This document shows positions 1 to 10,099 of a stretch of 64,000 bases of DNA, in pieces. Numbering within the stretch: position 1 is the first letter of the stretch; every line of letters begins with the position of its first letter. The notes under the pieces are model-generated. The model was not told the DNA's origin and ran no database searches. It saw nothing but the letters and a program-made list of their open reading frames with translations. This stretch comes from Sphingomonadales bacterium (GTDB lineage: Bacteria; Pseudomonadota; Alphaproteobacteria; Sphingomonadales; Sphingomonadaceae), in contig JADJGU010000007.1 in NCBI GenBank assembly GCA_016707885.1, positions 62,001 to 126,000 on the forward strand, in the 5' to 3' direction. A program made the position numbers and the translations under genes.

Positions 1-716
1 GCTTACGCTATCGCTCGGCAGGTGACTTCATCTGCCCGATGACCGTCCGTTCGCCCTTTGGCGGCGGTATTTTCGGTGGGCAGACGCACAGCCAATCGCC
101 AGAAAGCCTTTTTACCCACGTCTGCGGTATCAAAACGATTGTTCCGTCCAGTCCTTATGACGCCAAGGGGCTGCTGATTGCGGCGATTGAAGATAATGAC
201 CCGGTCATCTTCTTCGAGCCCAAGCGGATCTATAACGGCCCGTTCAGCGGCTATTATGACCGCCCGGTCGAGCCATGGTCGAAACATGCGGCGAGTGCTG
301 TTCCAGAAGGCTATTATCGAATCGAACTGGGCAAGGCCGGAATCGTCCGCGAAGGCGAGGCGCTGACCATCCTGACTTATGGTACCATGGTCCACGTGGT
401 GCAGACCGTGGTTGCCGAAATGGGCCTTGATGCGGAAATTCTCGACTTAAGAACACTTCTTCCATTGGATGTTGAAGCAATTGAACAATCAGTAAAAAAG
501 ACCGGACGCTGCCTGGTAGTTCACGAGGCCACCCGTACTAGCGGTTTTGGTGCAGAACTGGCGGCGCTCGTTCAGGAACGCTGCTTCTATCACCTCGAAG
601 CGCCGGTCGAGCGCGTCACCGGCTTTGACACGCCTTATCCGCACAGCCTCGAATGGGCCTATTTCCCGGGCCCGGTTCGCATTGCCAGTGCCATTGAAAA
701 GATCATGAAGGACTGA
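1..716 (+). CDS. bkdA2: Branched-chain 2-oxoacid dehydrogenase E1 component, beta subunit (5' truncated)
   Basis: E1 beta subunit of the branched-chain 2-oxoacid dehydrogenase complex, which works with E1 alpha in the thiamine-diphosphate-dependent decarboxylation step. The reading frame is open from base 3, so the gene begins upstream of the window; about 237 C-terminal residues are visible. Family signatures are RYRSAGDF, the glycine-rich stretch RSPFGGGIFGGQTHSQSPE and the transketolase C-terminal domain ending in a PYPHSLEWAYFPGP motif. The E2 gene follows four bases after the stop, so the two are one operon. A pyruvate dehydrogenase beta subunit is the main alternative, but the HSQSPE region favours the branched-chain type. 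Confidence 0.9.
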   Translation, partial: LRYRSAGDFICPMTVRSPFGGGIFGGQTHSQSPESLFTHVCGIKTIVPSSPYDAKGLLIAAIEDNDPVIFFEPKRIYNGPFSGYYDRPVEPWSKHAASAVPEGYYRIELGKAGIVREGEALTILTYGTMVHVVQTVVAEMGLDAEILDLRTLLPLDVEAIEQSVKKTGRCLVVHEATRTSGFGAELAALVQERCFYHLEAPVERVTGFDTPYPHSLEWAYFPGPVRIASAIEKIMKD

Positions 717-720
717 CGTC

Positions 721-1977
721 ATGGGTAAGTTCACATTCAAACTGCCGGACATTGGCGAAGGCATCGCAGAGGCAGAAATTGTCGCTTGGCACGTCAAGAT
801 CGGCGACTGGATCGAGGAAGATCAGCCGCTGGCGGACATGATGACCGACAAGGCGACGGTGGAAATGGAAAGCCCGGTGGCGGGCATCGTTACGGCAGTG
901 GCGGGCGAGGTGGGCGACGTGATTGCCATTGGTTCGATGCTGGTCGAGATTGAAACCGAAGGCGCGGGCAATGAGGAAGCCGCGCCCAAGCCTGTTGCTG
1001 AAACACCTAAAGTGGAAGCGGCACCGGTTGCCGCTCCCCCACCGCCCGTTCCAGTGCCTGCACCAGTAGAAACGCCGAAAGTGCAGGTTGCCGAAGTGCC
1101 GTTTGCAACCAAGCACGAAAATATCACCGCCTCTCCTGCGGTTAGAGCGCGTGCGAAGGAACTTGGCGTTGAACTGAGTGACGTCAAGACGTCGGGCGGA
1201 CATGTGCGTCATGCCGATCTGGATGCCTATCTAAACTATGGTGCGGGGCAGGGCTACCGGGCACCCGGTGCATCCTTTAAGCGGGCCGATGAAGTGGTCA
1301 AGGTCATCGGTATGCGTCGCCGTATCGCCGAAAATATGGCGGAGTCGAAGCGCAACATTCCGCATTTCAGCTATGTCGAAGAGTTTGACGTCACTGCGCT
1401 GGAAGCGATGAGGGCTGATCTGAACGCTAACCGCGGCAATCGCCCCAAATTGACCATGCTGCCGTTCCTGATCGTGGCGATCTGCAAGACCTTGCCTGAT
1501 TTTCCGATGATCAACGCCCGTTATGATGACGAAGCCGGTGTGGTCACACGCTACGGCTCGGTGCATCTCGGCATGGCAACGCAAACCGAAGCTGGGCTGA
1601 TGGTCCCGGTTATCCGTGACGCGCAGGACAAGAATGTCTGGCAATTGGCGAGCGAGATTGGCCGTTTGGCCGAAGCCGCCCGCAATGGCAGCGCCAAAAG
1701 TGATGAACTTTCCGGTTCAACGTTGACGGTGACGTCACTCGGCCCGCTTGGCGGAATTGCGACCACACCGGTCATCAATCGCCCGGAAGTGGCCATTATC
1801 GGCCCAAACAAGATTGTCGAACGCCCGGTTTTCTTCGGCGATACCATCGAGGCGCGCAAGCTGATGAACCTGTCGATCAGTTGCGACCACCGTGTCGTCG
1901 ACGGCTGGGATGCGGCGAGCTATGTGCAGGCGCTCAAGAAGCTGGTCGAAACGCCGGTTCTTCTGTTCGCTGATTAA
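721..1977 (+). CDS. bkdB: Dihydrolipoyllysine-residue acyltransferase, E2 of branched-chain 2-oxoacid dehydrogenase
   Basis: E2 core enzyme that transfers the acyl group from E1 to CoA through a swinging lipoyl arm. Residues 3-78 form one lipoyl domain with the modified lysine in the TDKA motif at K44. A Pro/Ala/Val-rich linker (about 85-125) follows, then an E3-binding domain (about 138-172, ASPAVRARAKELGV) and the acyltransferase domain with DHRVVDG near the end (catalytic H390 and D394). At 418 residues it has normal E2 length with a single lipoyl domain. The start lies four bases after the E1 beta stop. Its stop faces that of the next, oppositely oriented gene across three bases, so the two transcripts converge with no room for separate terminators. 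Confidence 0.93.
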   Translation: MGKFTFKLPDIGEGIAEAEIVAWHVKIGDWIEEDQPLADMMTDKATVEMESPVAGIVTAVAGEVGDVIAIGSMLVEIETEGAGNEEAAPKPVAETPKVEAAPVAAPPPPVPVPAPVETPKVQVAEVPFATKHENITASPAVRARAKELGVELSDVKTSGGHVRHADLDAYLNYGAGQGYRAPGASFKRADEVVKVIGMRRRIAENMAESKRNIPHFSYVEEFDVTALEAMRADLNANRGNRPKLTMLPFLIVAICKTLPDFPMINARYDDEAGVVTRYGSVHLGMATQTEAGLMVPVIRDAQDKNVWQLASEIGRLAEAARNGSAKSDELSGSTLTVTSLGPLGGIATTPVINRPEVAIIGPNKIVERPVFFGDTIEARKLMNLSISCDHRVVDGWDAASYVQALKKLVETPVLLFAD

Positions 1978-1980
1978 AGG

Positions 1981-4900
1981 TTAGAGCCCCAGACCCTGAA
2001 AGCTGGTCTGGTCGACCTTCAGTTTGAAGGTCAGGAAGGGGCCGCTGCGGGTGTAGCGTGCCTCTTCGAAGTCGCGATCTTCAAAGCCGACGAAATTGTA
2101 ACCGAGCGTGACGTTTGAATTGTCGAACGGCGTCACCGTCAGTGTTGGTCCACCCGACCAGGCGATGTTTTTGCCCGAGGTACCAATGCGGGCCGTACCC
2201 GAGATGCCCACATCTGCGACATCTGAGAAATCAAAGCGCAGGTCCGCGCCGACAACATTGCTCCAGCCCTTTACATCGTCCGCGCCGAAGCGATCGGTGT
2301 TATAGCGGGTGCCCCAGAAGAAGGCATATTCGCCGCGTTCGATGAAGCTGCCATCGCGCTCGTCAATCGGGGTGTAGTTGACCGACAGGCTGTTGATGAT
2401 GCGGGTCGATTTTACGTCACCGCTGACAAGCAACGGCGCACCGCCGACCGGTCCCGGAAGACCTGCAGTTGCGTTCTTCACCGCATCATAGCGATATTCG
2501 GTCTTGTTGAGGAACGACCACTGGCTGCCCGAGGGGCGATTGGCCCAGCTGACTTCTGCCTGAGCTGTTGTCGTCGAAGCGCCATCGTCCTGCTTCGCCT
2601 TGAACCAGTTGAGCGCACCGCCAACAGCCTTGCCTTCGCCGATCTGGCGCAGGATGGCGGTTGTCAGGCCATAACGCTGGGTGGTGTCACCGTCGCGCCA
2701 TTCGGCACGGCCCGTCCAGCTCCAGCGTTCGCCATGATAGCTGGCGCCACCGGTGACTGCGACGAAATCTTCGGTTAGCGTGCCATCGCTGCCCAGGAAA
2801 CCGCCTGAGGCGACCGGTTGCAGTGGGTTGATGACATCGCTGCGGTCAAAACCACCGACGGTCTGGTTGCCATCGAGCGTGAAATCCACCGACCATTTAT
2901 CGTTGATCTTGAACGATTGCGCGAGGCCATATGAGGCAAAGCTGCGAGCGCCGAACTCGCCGATATCCTGCTGGTTGGCGCTCGCAACGATGCGGCCGCC
3001 AGCCCAAGGGGCGATGTCAAAGCCGATACGTGCAGTGCGTGCGTCGATGTTCTCGCCTTTGGCGATTTCATAGCTGCCAACCAGCGCGATATCGTTGCGG
3101 ATCGCATAGCGAGCGCCCAGACGGTGGCGGGCAGGGAAGTCGATGCTTTCATCTTCGCCGCCCAATGCGAATTCGGTCTGAGCGTCGAGTTCGAGCTTGC
3201 TGGTGACTTTGTAAGAACCGGCAATACGCGCCAATGTCGATTTGTTGGTCGAACCGTCAGCCAATTTGTCATCGGCATGGGTGATACCAGCGCGCAGCGA
3301 AGCCTTGTCGTCACGATATTCGAGTTCGGTTGACCCCGCGATGCGACGGGCACCGGTTTCGATATAATCCTCCTGATAACCGATTGCCGAGATCGACAGC
3401 TTATCGGTCAGGCGATAGCGGCCATCGAGACCGAATTTCTCGGTGCCGACTTCGCTACGGTTGGTCTGGCCAACGCCGAAGCGGGCCGACTGGCGCCGAT
3501 AATAAGCCAGCACGTCAAGCTTCGAACCATGATGCTCGGCTTCGAGCAGCACAGCCGACGCGCCACCGGCATCGGTGGTTGCGCTGCCTGCATTGGCCTT
3601 GCCATCGGTTGCGGCAAATTCGGCGCGCAATTCGGTGTTCGCGGTCGGACGATAGCGGACGTCGGCGCCGACGAGGTTGGTCTTGTCGGTATCGGTTTCG
3701 TCGTGGATCGCAGTCGCTGCAATCTGCAGCTTCTGGTCGGGCGACTGCCATTTGACACGGCCGCCAGCGTTGTTGACACGCTTGCCAACGCCATCGACTT
3801 CATACTCCGCGATGATGAATTGCGGATTGAGGCCACTGGAGCGTGACAGGATCGGTTCACGGAAACGCAGTGTCCCGGCGAGGTAATCGATGTCATAGTC
3901 GATATGGCGCACAAGGGCTTTGCGGTCGATGATGATGTTTGACTGCAGACGATTACGCGTTTCTATAGTGATGCGTTCGCTGTTGGCGAGGATATCGCGG
4001 GTGGCGAGCGCATAGGGGCCAGTCAGGCCGGTGCCCTGGATTTCCTCGCGGCGATAGCGATAGGGGGTGTCGGCTGCAAAGGCCTGCGTGCACTTCGTCG
4101 CTGCGATACTCCGCCTTGATTCCGTTGAAGCTACGCTGATAGCGGGCCAGTTCAGGCTCATCGATGCCGGTCTGATAGTCGCCGAACAAAGCATAGAATT
4201 GCGGACGCTCGAGCTTCAGATACAGGCGGCGGATCGACGCGGCGTCATAGCGCTGCTCGCTGCGATCAGCATAAACGGTGTAATAGCGGCGCGGATCGAT
4301 GGTTCCGGCAAAGCGGGCATCGTCAGACTTCTTGTCGCTGTCATAGGACATGGTCATCAGCCATTTGCCGGCAACACGACCCTTGGCGTAGAGGGCGATG
4401 CGGCCATCGACATTCAACTGATCATCTTCGCCAGCCAGATCCTGGAGGCCTTCTTCAAGCTTGTTGAAACCGAGGGTTCCGGCTGCAAAACCAACGACCG
4501 TCCAGGGACGATCGCCCGGATCGAGCCAGGTTTCGATACGTTGGGTACGTTTGACTTGGCCATCCTGGAAGTTGAAGCTGATTGCCACGGCACCGGAAGC
4601 GGTAGTTGGTTCCAGTTCGATATAGGCAACGCCATCTTCGCCAATCACGCGCCACACCGGTGTCGCACGTTCAAGGCCGGACAATTGGCTTGCCTGCTGG
4701 GCATCGATTTCGACAGCGGGACGATAGGGTTCGGTTACGCTAAAATCGCCAACTGCATCGGGCTGAATGGGTTTGCCCGAACGATCGGTGAAGCGCACGG
4801 CAATACGCGGACGATTGACGCCGTCGGCGAGTAGCAACGACTTTTCTTTCAGGAATTGTGCCTGAATTGCGGGTGTAGCAAAGTGGACCTGACGCTCCAG

Positions 4901-7066
4901 TTTCGCAACTTCCTGACCTTCACTGTTCAGGACGCGCGCAACGAGAGCATTGTTGCCTGCAACAATCGGAACGCCGCGCCAGATGCTGACATTGACCTGG
5001 CCATCCCCACTGCGCTTGACGCCATCGAAATTCAGCGGGTCAACGACCTTGCCATTGGCGCTGAGTTCGATGCGTTGGCCGGCAGCATGTTTGATGGCAA
5101 CACGGATAGCGGGCACAGGCGGGTTGTGGTCGGTGCCGGGGAACAGGAACTCCAGGCCCGGTGTCTGACCGGCAACCCAATCCTTTTCACCGCCAGCAAT
5201 GCTGCGTTCTTCGGCGTTCGGCGCAACCGGTTTGGGAGCGATTTGTGTAGCTTCGCGGCGCGGGCTGACCTGTGTCGAACGAAAATCTGCGCGTTTCAGG
5301 CTGCCGCCGCCACCTTCGATAAAGCGCGAGATCGCACTTCCGGCACTGCGCGTATTCTGGGCGCAATCGACGGGGGCCTGATCGAGCGGGAAAGTTGACG
5401 GGTCGACTTGCACAACATGCAGACCGGGGACCACGCCTTCGAAATGATAGCGACCGTCAATGTCGGTGATGGCGTAGCTGCCATCTTCAAGCATGACGCG
5501 AACGCCGCTGATGCCCTTTGCTTTACGCGGATCGATGCTGCATCCACCCTCGGTAATGCGACCAACTATGGTGAAGCGTTCGCTTATGCCGTCGCGGATA
5601 ATGCGGATTGCAGCATCGACCGTATCGCTGGTCGCGCCGCGGTTGTCGCGGGCGGAGGCGCGGTTGACGGCATCACCTGAACGGGCGTCGACGCGAACTT
5701 CGGCCAGATAGGTCAGCAGTCCCGATGCGCCCCCTGCAAGCGGTGGTAAAACAACCGAAAACTCGCTGCCATCGGTCGTTGCGACTGGCGTTACCGAGGT
5801 GCCATTATAGCGCACGCTGTTCAGGCGCAGCCGCATCGATGCGGGCAAAATGTCCGTGACCGTAATCGGACCGCTATTGCGGACGCGGTCAGGATTCCGC
5901 ACCTCAATGCGGTATTGAACGACATCACCGGGCATGGCGGTAACGCTTGAAGTCGACTTCCGCAGCTGCAAACTGCCTCCGGGCCGGTCCATCGGAACGT
6001 CGATACGCACCGGTGCAGGATCGTTCAGTGTAATGATTCCGCCATAGGAGCCATCGGCAATCACGAACTGGCCGCCATCAGGGCGCGTCAACAGTGCTAT
6101 TTCAGCAGGTGTGGCCACCGAAGGGTGCGTGTAAGGCGCTGGCGGGCTGATTATCAGCCTGTAAATGCCCTGGCGGAGGAAGGGGAAGCGGTAAAAACCC
6201 GACGGGAAGGCGTAAATCTGCCCTCCACCGTCAGTTACCGTGCTTCCCGCTATGATGGTACTCGGGAAACTAGAGACGCCGTCATCGCCAAACACCTGTG
6301 CAGGCTGGCCGGTTGCCGCGTCTACGATAGTCACTCGAGTGCCATCGACAGCAGTGCCGTCGGCACTGTCAAAGGTCAATCCGAACGGATCGACGAGAAT
6401 ATCGACATCTGCACCAGCAATGGGATTGCCATTTTGGGCATTGTCGAGGTCAAAATGAAGTTGGTCGCCGGGACGGACCGACAGGACGCAATCGCCCTGA
6501 ATTGCCGCAGGCGGTGCTGCCTTGGTATTCACCAGAGCCAGAAAAACCGACGTATTGGCACCCGTTTCGGTCAGAATGACCCGCTCGATATCGCCAGTGT
6601 CGGTCGAAATTTCAGCTTCGAAGCTGTCAATCATACCTGGATTGCTGTTTTGCCCCGGTGCCGTCACCTTCAGAACCAATGGTTCACCTGCGCGGATGGA
6701 AGTTGCAGGTGCGATAGATGCCGGATTGGTCGAAAGGCCCGCAAAAACGCCTTGAAGGTTGACCGGCTGAAGCCCGTTGGTGCCCCGGCACATCGTCTGG
6801 GGCAGAACGGCCTGGGTAGAACCACTTGCGCTGGTGAAACGGAACACCTCAAGTGCCGCCGGTTGCGGATTGGAGCGATCGACAACGATATCGACGCTGT
6901 TTGAGGGCCGCGATAGCGGTTGTCCGCCGGATGTCCATTCCGCCTGCGCTGTGTTGCTGATGATATTCGGCAACACTTGCGCATGCGCGGGAAGGCAGGC
7001 GGCAGCCAAGTGGGCAGCTGCCGCCAGCATTCCTGCGCGTTTGATAAGATGTTTAGTTAATGCCAT
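1981..7066 (-). pseudogene. Large exported DUF11/Sdr-type repeat protein with beta-barrel-like C-terminus, frameshifted
   Basis: Two overlapping frames together encode a protein of about 1,690 residues. The upstream part (from 7066) has a signal peptide ending AHA (about 1-29) and a module with the pattern IISNTAQAEWTSGG followed by IVVDRSN. A DUF11-type repeat (about 370-470, TVTDILPASMRL) and a carboxypeptidase-regulatory/SdrD-B-like domain (about 495-570, GVRVMLEDGSYAITDIDGRY) follow. The downstream frame (from about 4080) is rich in alternating beta strands to the C-terminus, as in outer-membrane barrels. The frame changes near 4085-4092, where four extra bases (TGCG beside TGCA) sit; removing them gives EVQAFAADTPYRYR across the junction. 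Both halves keep good coding character, so the break is recent or artefactual. It is probably the outer-membrane partner of the three genes upstream of it. Confidence 0.75.
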
Positions 7067-7076
7067 TTTTAGGGAA

Positions 7077-7111
7077 AAGGCGGGTCCGAAGAGAGTCTTC
7101 GTCCCCGCCTT
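7077..7111 (-). terminator. Strong hairpin between two genes of the DUF11 operon (attenuator or partial terminator)
   Basis: Read leftward, AAGGCGGG pairs perfectly with CCCGCCTT (8 bp); a 2x2 mismatch then leads to an inner CGAAG/CTTCG stem and a five-base loop. The outer stem runs into TTTT, like an intrinsic terminator with a short U tract. It fills the 51-base gap between the second and last genes of the operon and ends about ten bases before the start of the barrel gene. Partial termination or mRNA stabilisation that sets relative expression is an inference. Confidence 0.6.
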
Positions 7112-7117
7112 GCTTCT

Positions 7118-8197
7118 TTAGTTGATGGTAACGCGGAAGATCAGGCCGCTCGTCGAAGCCGCGCCAACACTGGCGAGGGTTCCATTGACGCGCGGTGACG
7201 GCGTTGTGGTGTAGCTGCCACCGGCCGAACCGGCCGAGCAGCTTTGCGTTGCCAGACCATAGTCGGTTACAGTTGCACCCAACAGGATGGAACCTGTAAC
7301 AAACGTCGTGTTCGCAGGAATCAAATCCTCAATCGCGACGCTGGTTGCGGCGATACTGCCTGTGTTCTGGACCGCAATGCAGTATTCCACCGTCGCGCCG
7401 GGCAGAGCTTTCGGGTTGCTGCCACTAACAAGGTCGCTGACAACGCGGCTCGACTTGAACACGCCAAGGGTAGCCGACTGGACGGTGTAGTCGTCGAGTG
7501 CGGATTCAACAGCATCGCGACCGGTATCAGCCAGAACGGTGTCAACAGCGCCAGCAACGTTGGCGTCGGTGTCGGTCGAGACGTTCTTGCCTACGCCGCT
7601 AAGAACAAAGGCGGTGCCGTTGCTCAGCTTTGCAGTGGCCTGCAAGTTGACGCCCGCAATCTGGCCATTGGTGGCTGCGGCCGGAATATCACCCAGCACA
7701 AGAATGTTGACGCTGTTACTGCCGGTTGTTGCCGACAGGTCGTTAACGGTCAGCGTTGCAGTTGCAGGTGCATCGCAGACGTTATTGTTGTCCGCGTCCA
7801 AGCAGATCAGCAAATTGGTGACGTCAAATCCGTCTGTCCCGCGCGGTGCTGCCGCACCGGTCAACAGATTGGCCGCTGTCAGGTCGAAATCGAGCAGGTC
7901 GTTCGACAGGTTGGTTAAAGTAAAAGCCGTCTGCTGAGCAAGTTGGCCGGGATTGACCGTGGTAGTGCCGACGGTCGCACGTTCGACAACGGTAAAGTTG
8001 ACCTTGCGGTCGACCTTGAACGTGTCGGTGTTACTGGTAACCGGCGTCTGTGCCGTGGTGCCTACAGTGTAATTTACGGTCACACTGTTGGTGATGTCGG
8101 TGCCCTGGGTTGTACCCACCGCAAAGGCCGGAGCGGAAACCCCGAGCGTTGCGGCAAGCGCAGTAGAGGCAACGAGGGATTTAAGCGTACTGGTCAT
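7118..8197 (-). CDS. Exported DUF11-type repeat protein
   Basis: A 359-residue protein with a signal peptide (about 1-26, ending APAFA). The start at 8197 is chosen because GGAG lies eight bases upstream and a longer frame would run into the preceding gene. Its N-terminal module (GTDITNSVTVNY, then SN and VDRKVNFTV) matches that in the two other large proteins of this operon. An Asp/Asn-rich loop (LDADNNNVCD, about 140) looks like a dockerin or EF-hand calcium site. The C-terminal part (VEYCIAVQNTGSIAATSVAIEDLIPANTTFV) is a clear DUF11 repeat of Ig-like beta type. It is predicted to be periplasmic or on the surface; function unknown. Confidence 0.8.
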   Translation of the reverse strand: MTSTLKSLVASTALAATLGVSAPAFAVGTTQGTDITNSVTVNYTVGTTAQTPVTSNTDTFKVDRKVNFTVVERATVGTTTVNPGQLAQQTAFTLTNLSNDLLDFDLTAANLLTGAAAPRGTDGFDVTNLLICLDADNNNVCDAPATATLTVNDLSATTGSNSVNILVLGDIPAAATNGQIAGVNLQATAKLSNGTAFVLSGVGKNVSTDTDANVAGAVDTVLADTGRDAVESALDDYTVQSATLGVFKSSRVVSDLVSGSNPKALPGATVEYCIAVQNTGSIAATSVAIEDLIPANTTFVTGSILLGATVTDYGLATQSCSAGSAGGSYTTTPSPRVNGTLASVGAASTSGLIFRVTIN

Positions 8198-8265
8198 GCT
8201 TATACTCCGGTTGCATTGGAATTGATCGCTTGTGCCGCAGCAATCTTTACGGTTTCGTTTGGAGG

Positions 8266-8739
8266 TCATCGTACGACCCCGCGAAAGACGAGCTTGCCGG
8301 CAGAGCCTGCGGCAAGCGTTTGATTCATGTTCCATTTCAGATGGGTAACGTCGGCGGGAAGCGCCTGACGAAAGCTACCATCAGGCTTCACGACTTTCAG
8401 CTGCGCCATAACGCCCCAGCTTTTGCCACCATCGACCGAGACAACTTCCGTGCCGTCCATGGTGCCGGAAAAGGCAACTGCTCGGGGGATCGGGTTGGTG
8501 ACAATGAAGTTCGATGCCGGTTGCGTTCCGACATTCTTATAGCGCACGACAAAAACCAATTGATCGCCGGGTACTACGAGTTTGGGTGCTTCAAGCACTG
8601 TCGCTACAGTACCATCGGCACGTTTATGTTCACGTTCAACAAAGACGTCGCTGGCGAGTTCGACCGGTGCCGACATCGCAGGGACGGCGGTGGCCAAGGC
8701 TAGCAATGCTGCGTTCATGTGTTTCATAGTGGAGCTCAT
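8266..8739 (-). CDS. Small exported DUF11-like protein
   Basis: A 157-residue protein with a short signal peptide (about 1-23, ending MSA). It consists essentially of one DUF11-type beta domain: PGDQLVFVVRYKNVGTQPAS followed by NPIPRAVAFSGTMDG. It ends KLVFRGVVR, giving a bare single-domain version of the repeat found in its neighbours. Its ATG overlaps the stop of the gene upstream (ATGA), so the two are translationally coupled. It could be a subunit or periplasmic carrier for the larger proteins, but there is no direct evidence. Confidence 0.75.
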   Translation of the reverse strand: MSSTMKHMNAALLALATAVPAMSAPVELASDVFVEREHKRADGTVATVLEAPKLVVPGDQLVFVVRYKNVGTQPASNFIVTNPIPRAVAFSGTMDGTEVVSVDGGKSWGVMAQLKVVKPDGSFRQALPADVTHLKWNMNQTLAAGSAGKLVFRGVVR

Positions 8740-9755
8740 TGGATAGTGACCTGGAAAGTGACCGTGCGGGTTTGTCCGGCGGGGACATTGCCGAGCGATA
8801 CGCTCACTCTGGTGCCGTTGAAGTTGCCAGCGTCGGCATCGACCGCATCGGTTTGCGCTGCTCCCTCAAGGGTCAGGCTGGCAGGAACATAAGTTGTGCC
8901 TGTCGGGATGGGGTCGTTAATGGCGAGATTGTTCAGCGAACCTGCGCCGCTGATCGTCGCCACAATCGTATAAGTGATGGTCGAACCAGGGACAGCAGTC
9001 GTGCCACCAAAGGGATCGGCGACAACAGCCGATTTTGCCAAGACCACGGAAGCGGCGTCTACGCGAAGAAATCCGCTAGCCTCGCCATCTGCGCCGCTGG
9101 TTCCGACCACGGCATTGCCGCCGCCTTCACCCGCACCTGCAAATGATGTTCCCGGTGTCCCGGTTCCGGTGTTGGCAGCAGCGACCAGGCTGACATTGGC
9201 CCGATCACCATTGGCTTGCGTCGCCGGTATGTTTGTTAGGACGAAGACATTGATGCTTTGATCAGGTGTCAGCAGTGGGTCGTTAGTGCCCGCGACATAG
9301 GTTGTGTCGAGACCGGCATCATAGACACCATTGTTGTTGGTATCGAGCACCACTTGCGAAAGGGCGGGATCGAAATCATCGCCGCTGTTGGCGACATTCG
9401 GAGTCAGCGTGAAGACTTCGGGACCATTGCCGTTGTTCGTCACCTGATAGGTCAGCACCGCGTTGGTGGCACCATTGGTGGTGCCGACGTCGCCCGGATT
9501 GCTGCTGACGACGGTGACGTCGAGCAGTTCGTCGACCAGAATGATTGCGGTGTTCGACTGAATGTCGACCGGGCCCGCACCCGCATCGTAACTCGCGGTG
9601 GCGATATTCTCGATGTTGGTGCCTGCAAGTGTGCCTGCTGCATGGGCGGTGGAACCGAAGGCCGAAGTCGCGGCAACAACAGCCAAAGCCGACGCGCAGC
9701 GCAGACGCAACAAAGCGTTTCCGAGGCTTGGGCGGGATGTTTGGGTTCTCAACAT
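8736..9755 (-). CDS. Exported DUF11-type repeat protein, first gene of the operon
   Basis: A 339-residue protein with a signal peptide (about 1-40, ending AHAA). The mature start, GTLAGTNIENIATASY followed by SNTAIILVDE, is the module shared with the proteins at 7118-8197 and 1981-7066. A calcium-loop-like DTNNNGVYDAGLD lies near residue 145. The last about 100 residues (YTIVATISGAGSLNNLAIND) form a DUF11 domain that ends on a beta strand, VTFQVTIQ. Composition is very low in Cys and Lys and rich in Thr, Asn, Gly and Ala, as in surface-layer or adhesin proteins. It heads the leftward four-gene unit and overlaps the next gene by four bases. Confidence 0.8.
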   Translation of the reverse strand: MLRTQTSRPSLGNALLRLRCASALAVVAATSAFGSTAHAAGTLAGTNIENIATASYDAGAGPVDIQSNTAIILVDELLDVTVVSSNPGDVGTTNGATNAVLTYQVTNNGNGPEVFTLTPNVANSGDDFDPALSQVVLDTNNNGVYDAGLDTTYVAGTNDPLLTPDQSINVFVLTNIPATQANGDRANVSLVAAANTGTGTPGTSFAGAGEGGGNAVVGTSGADGEASGFLRVDAASVVLAKSAVVADPFGGTTAVPGSTITYTIVATISGAGSLNNLAINDPIPTGTTYVPASLTLEGAAQTDAVDADAGNFNGTRVSVSLGNVPAGQTRTVTFQVTIQ

Positions 9756-9829
9756 GTCGGCTCTTATGGCAGAGCGAGGTCAAGAAATAGTTAAGCCGAG
9801 GAGCAGCCTGTTAACGAGCCAACGCATTG

Positions 9830-9846
9830 TATATATTAGATATATA
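9830..9846. promoter_or_regulatory. AT-rich inverted repeat upstream of the DUF11 operon
   Basis: TATATAT and ATATATA form a perfect 7-bp inverted repeat around a three-base spacer. It lies about 75 bases upstream of the first gene of the leftward operon, in the AT-rich stretch 9800-9960. This could be part of the operon promoter or an operator; no clear -35/-10 pair was identified. Confidence 0.3.
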
Positions 9847-9976
9847 TGACGCAAAACTTGTGGAATCTTGTAAAATCAAACGACAATGGTAAATTATGCC
9901 AAAAGTTTTAGCATTGCTGTGGGTTGAGGGCGTAAGCGCTTTGCGCAAGAAAATTTCGTTTCTGCCATTCTCGCTG

Positions 9977-10005
9977 TTGACAGTCGAAGCGCCCGCTTCT
10001 AGGAG
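9977..10005 (+). promoter_or_regulatory. Sigma-70-type promoter of tRNA-Asp
   Basis: A consensus TTGACA (9977-9982), a 17-base spacer and TAGGAG (10000-10005) sit so that transcription would begin about ten bases before the tRNA. A perfect -35 with a weaker -10 at exact spacing suits a stable-RNA promoter. Confidence 0.7.
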
Positions 10006-10022
10006 CGCCGTCACCGCATCAA

Positions 10023-10087
<65 letters not shown>

Positions 10088-10099
<12 letters not shown>

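Noticed and set aside
1989..2011. CCAGACC/GGTCTGG hairpin as terminator of the E2 gene
   Set aside because: It lacks a T tract in either direction and lies inside the coding end of the barrel gene.
9756..10022. A short gene in the gap before tRNA-Asp
   Set aside because: The 67-codon minus-strand frame has no coding character, and the region is better explained by the operon upstream region and the tRNA promoter.
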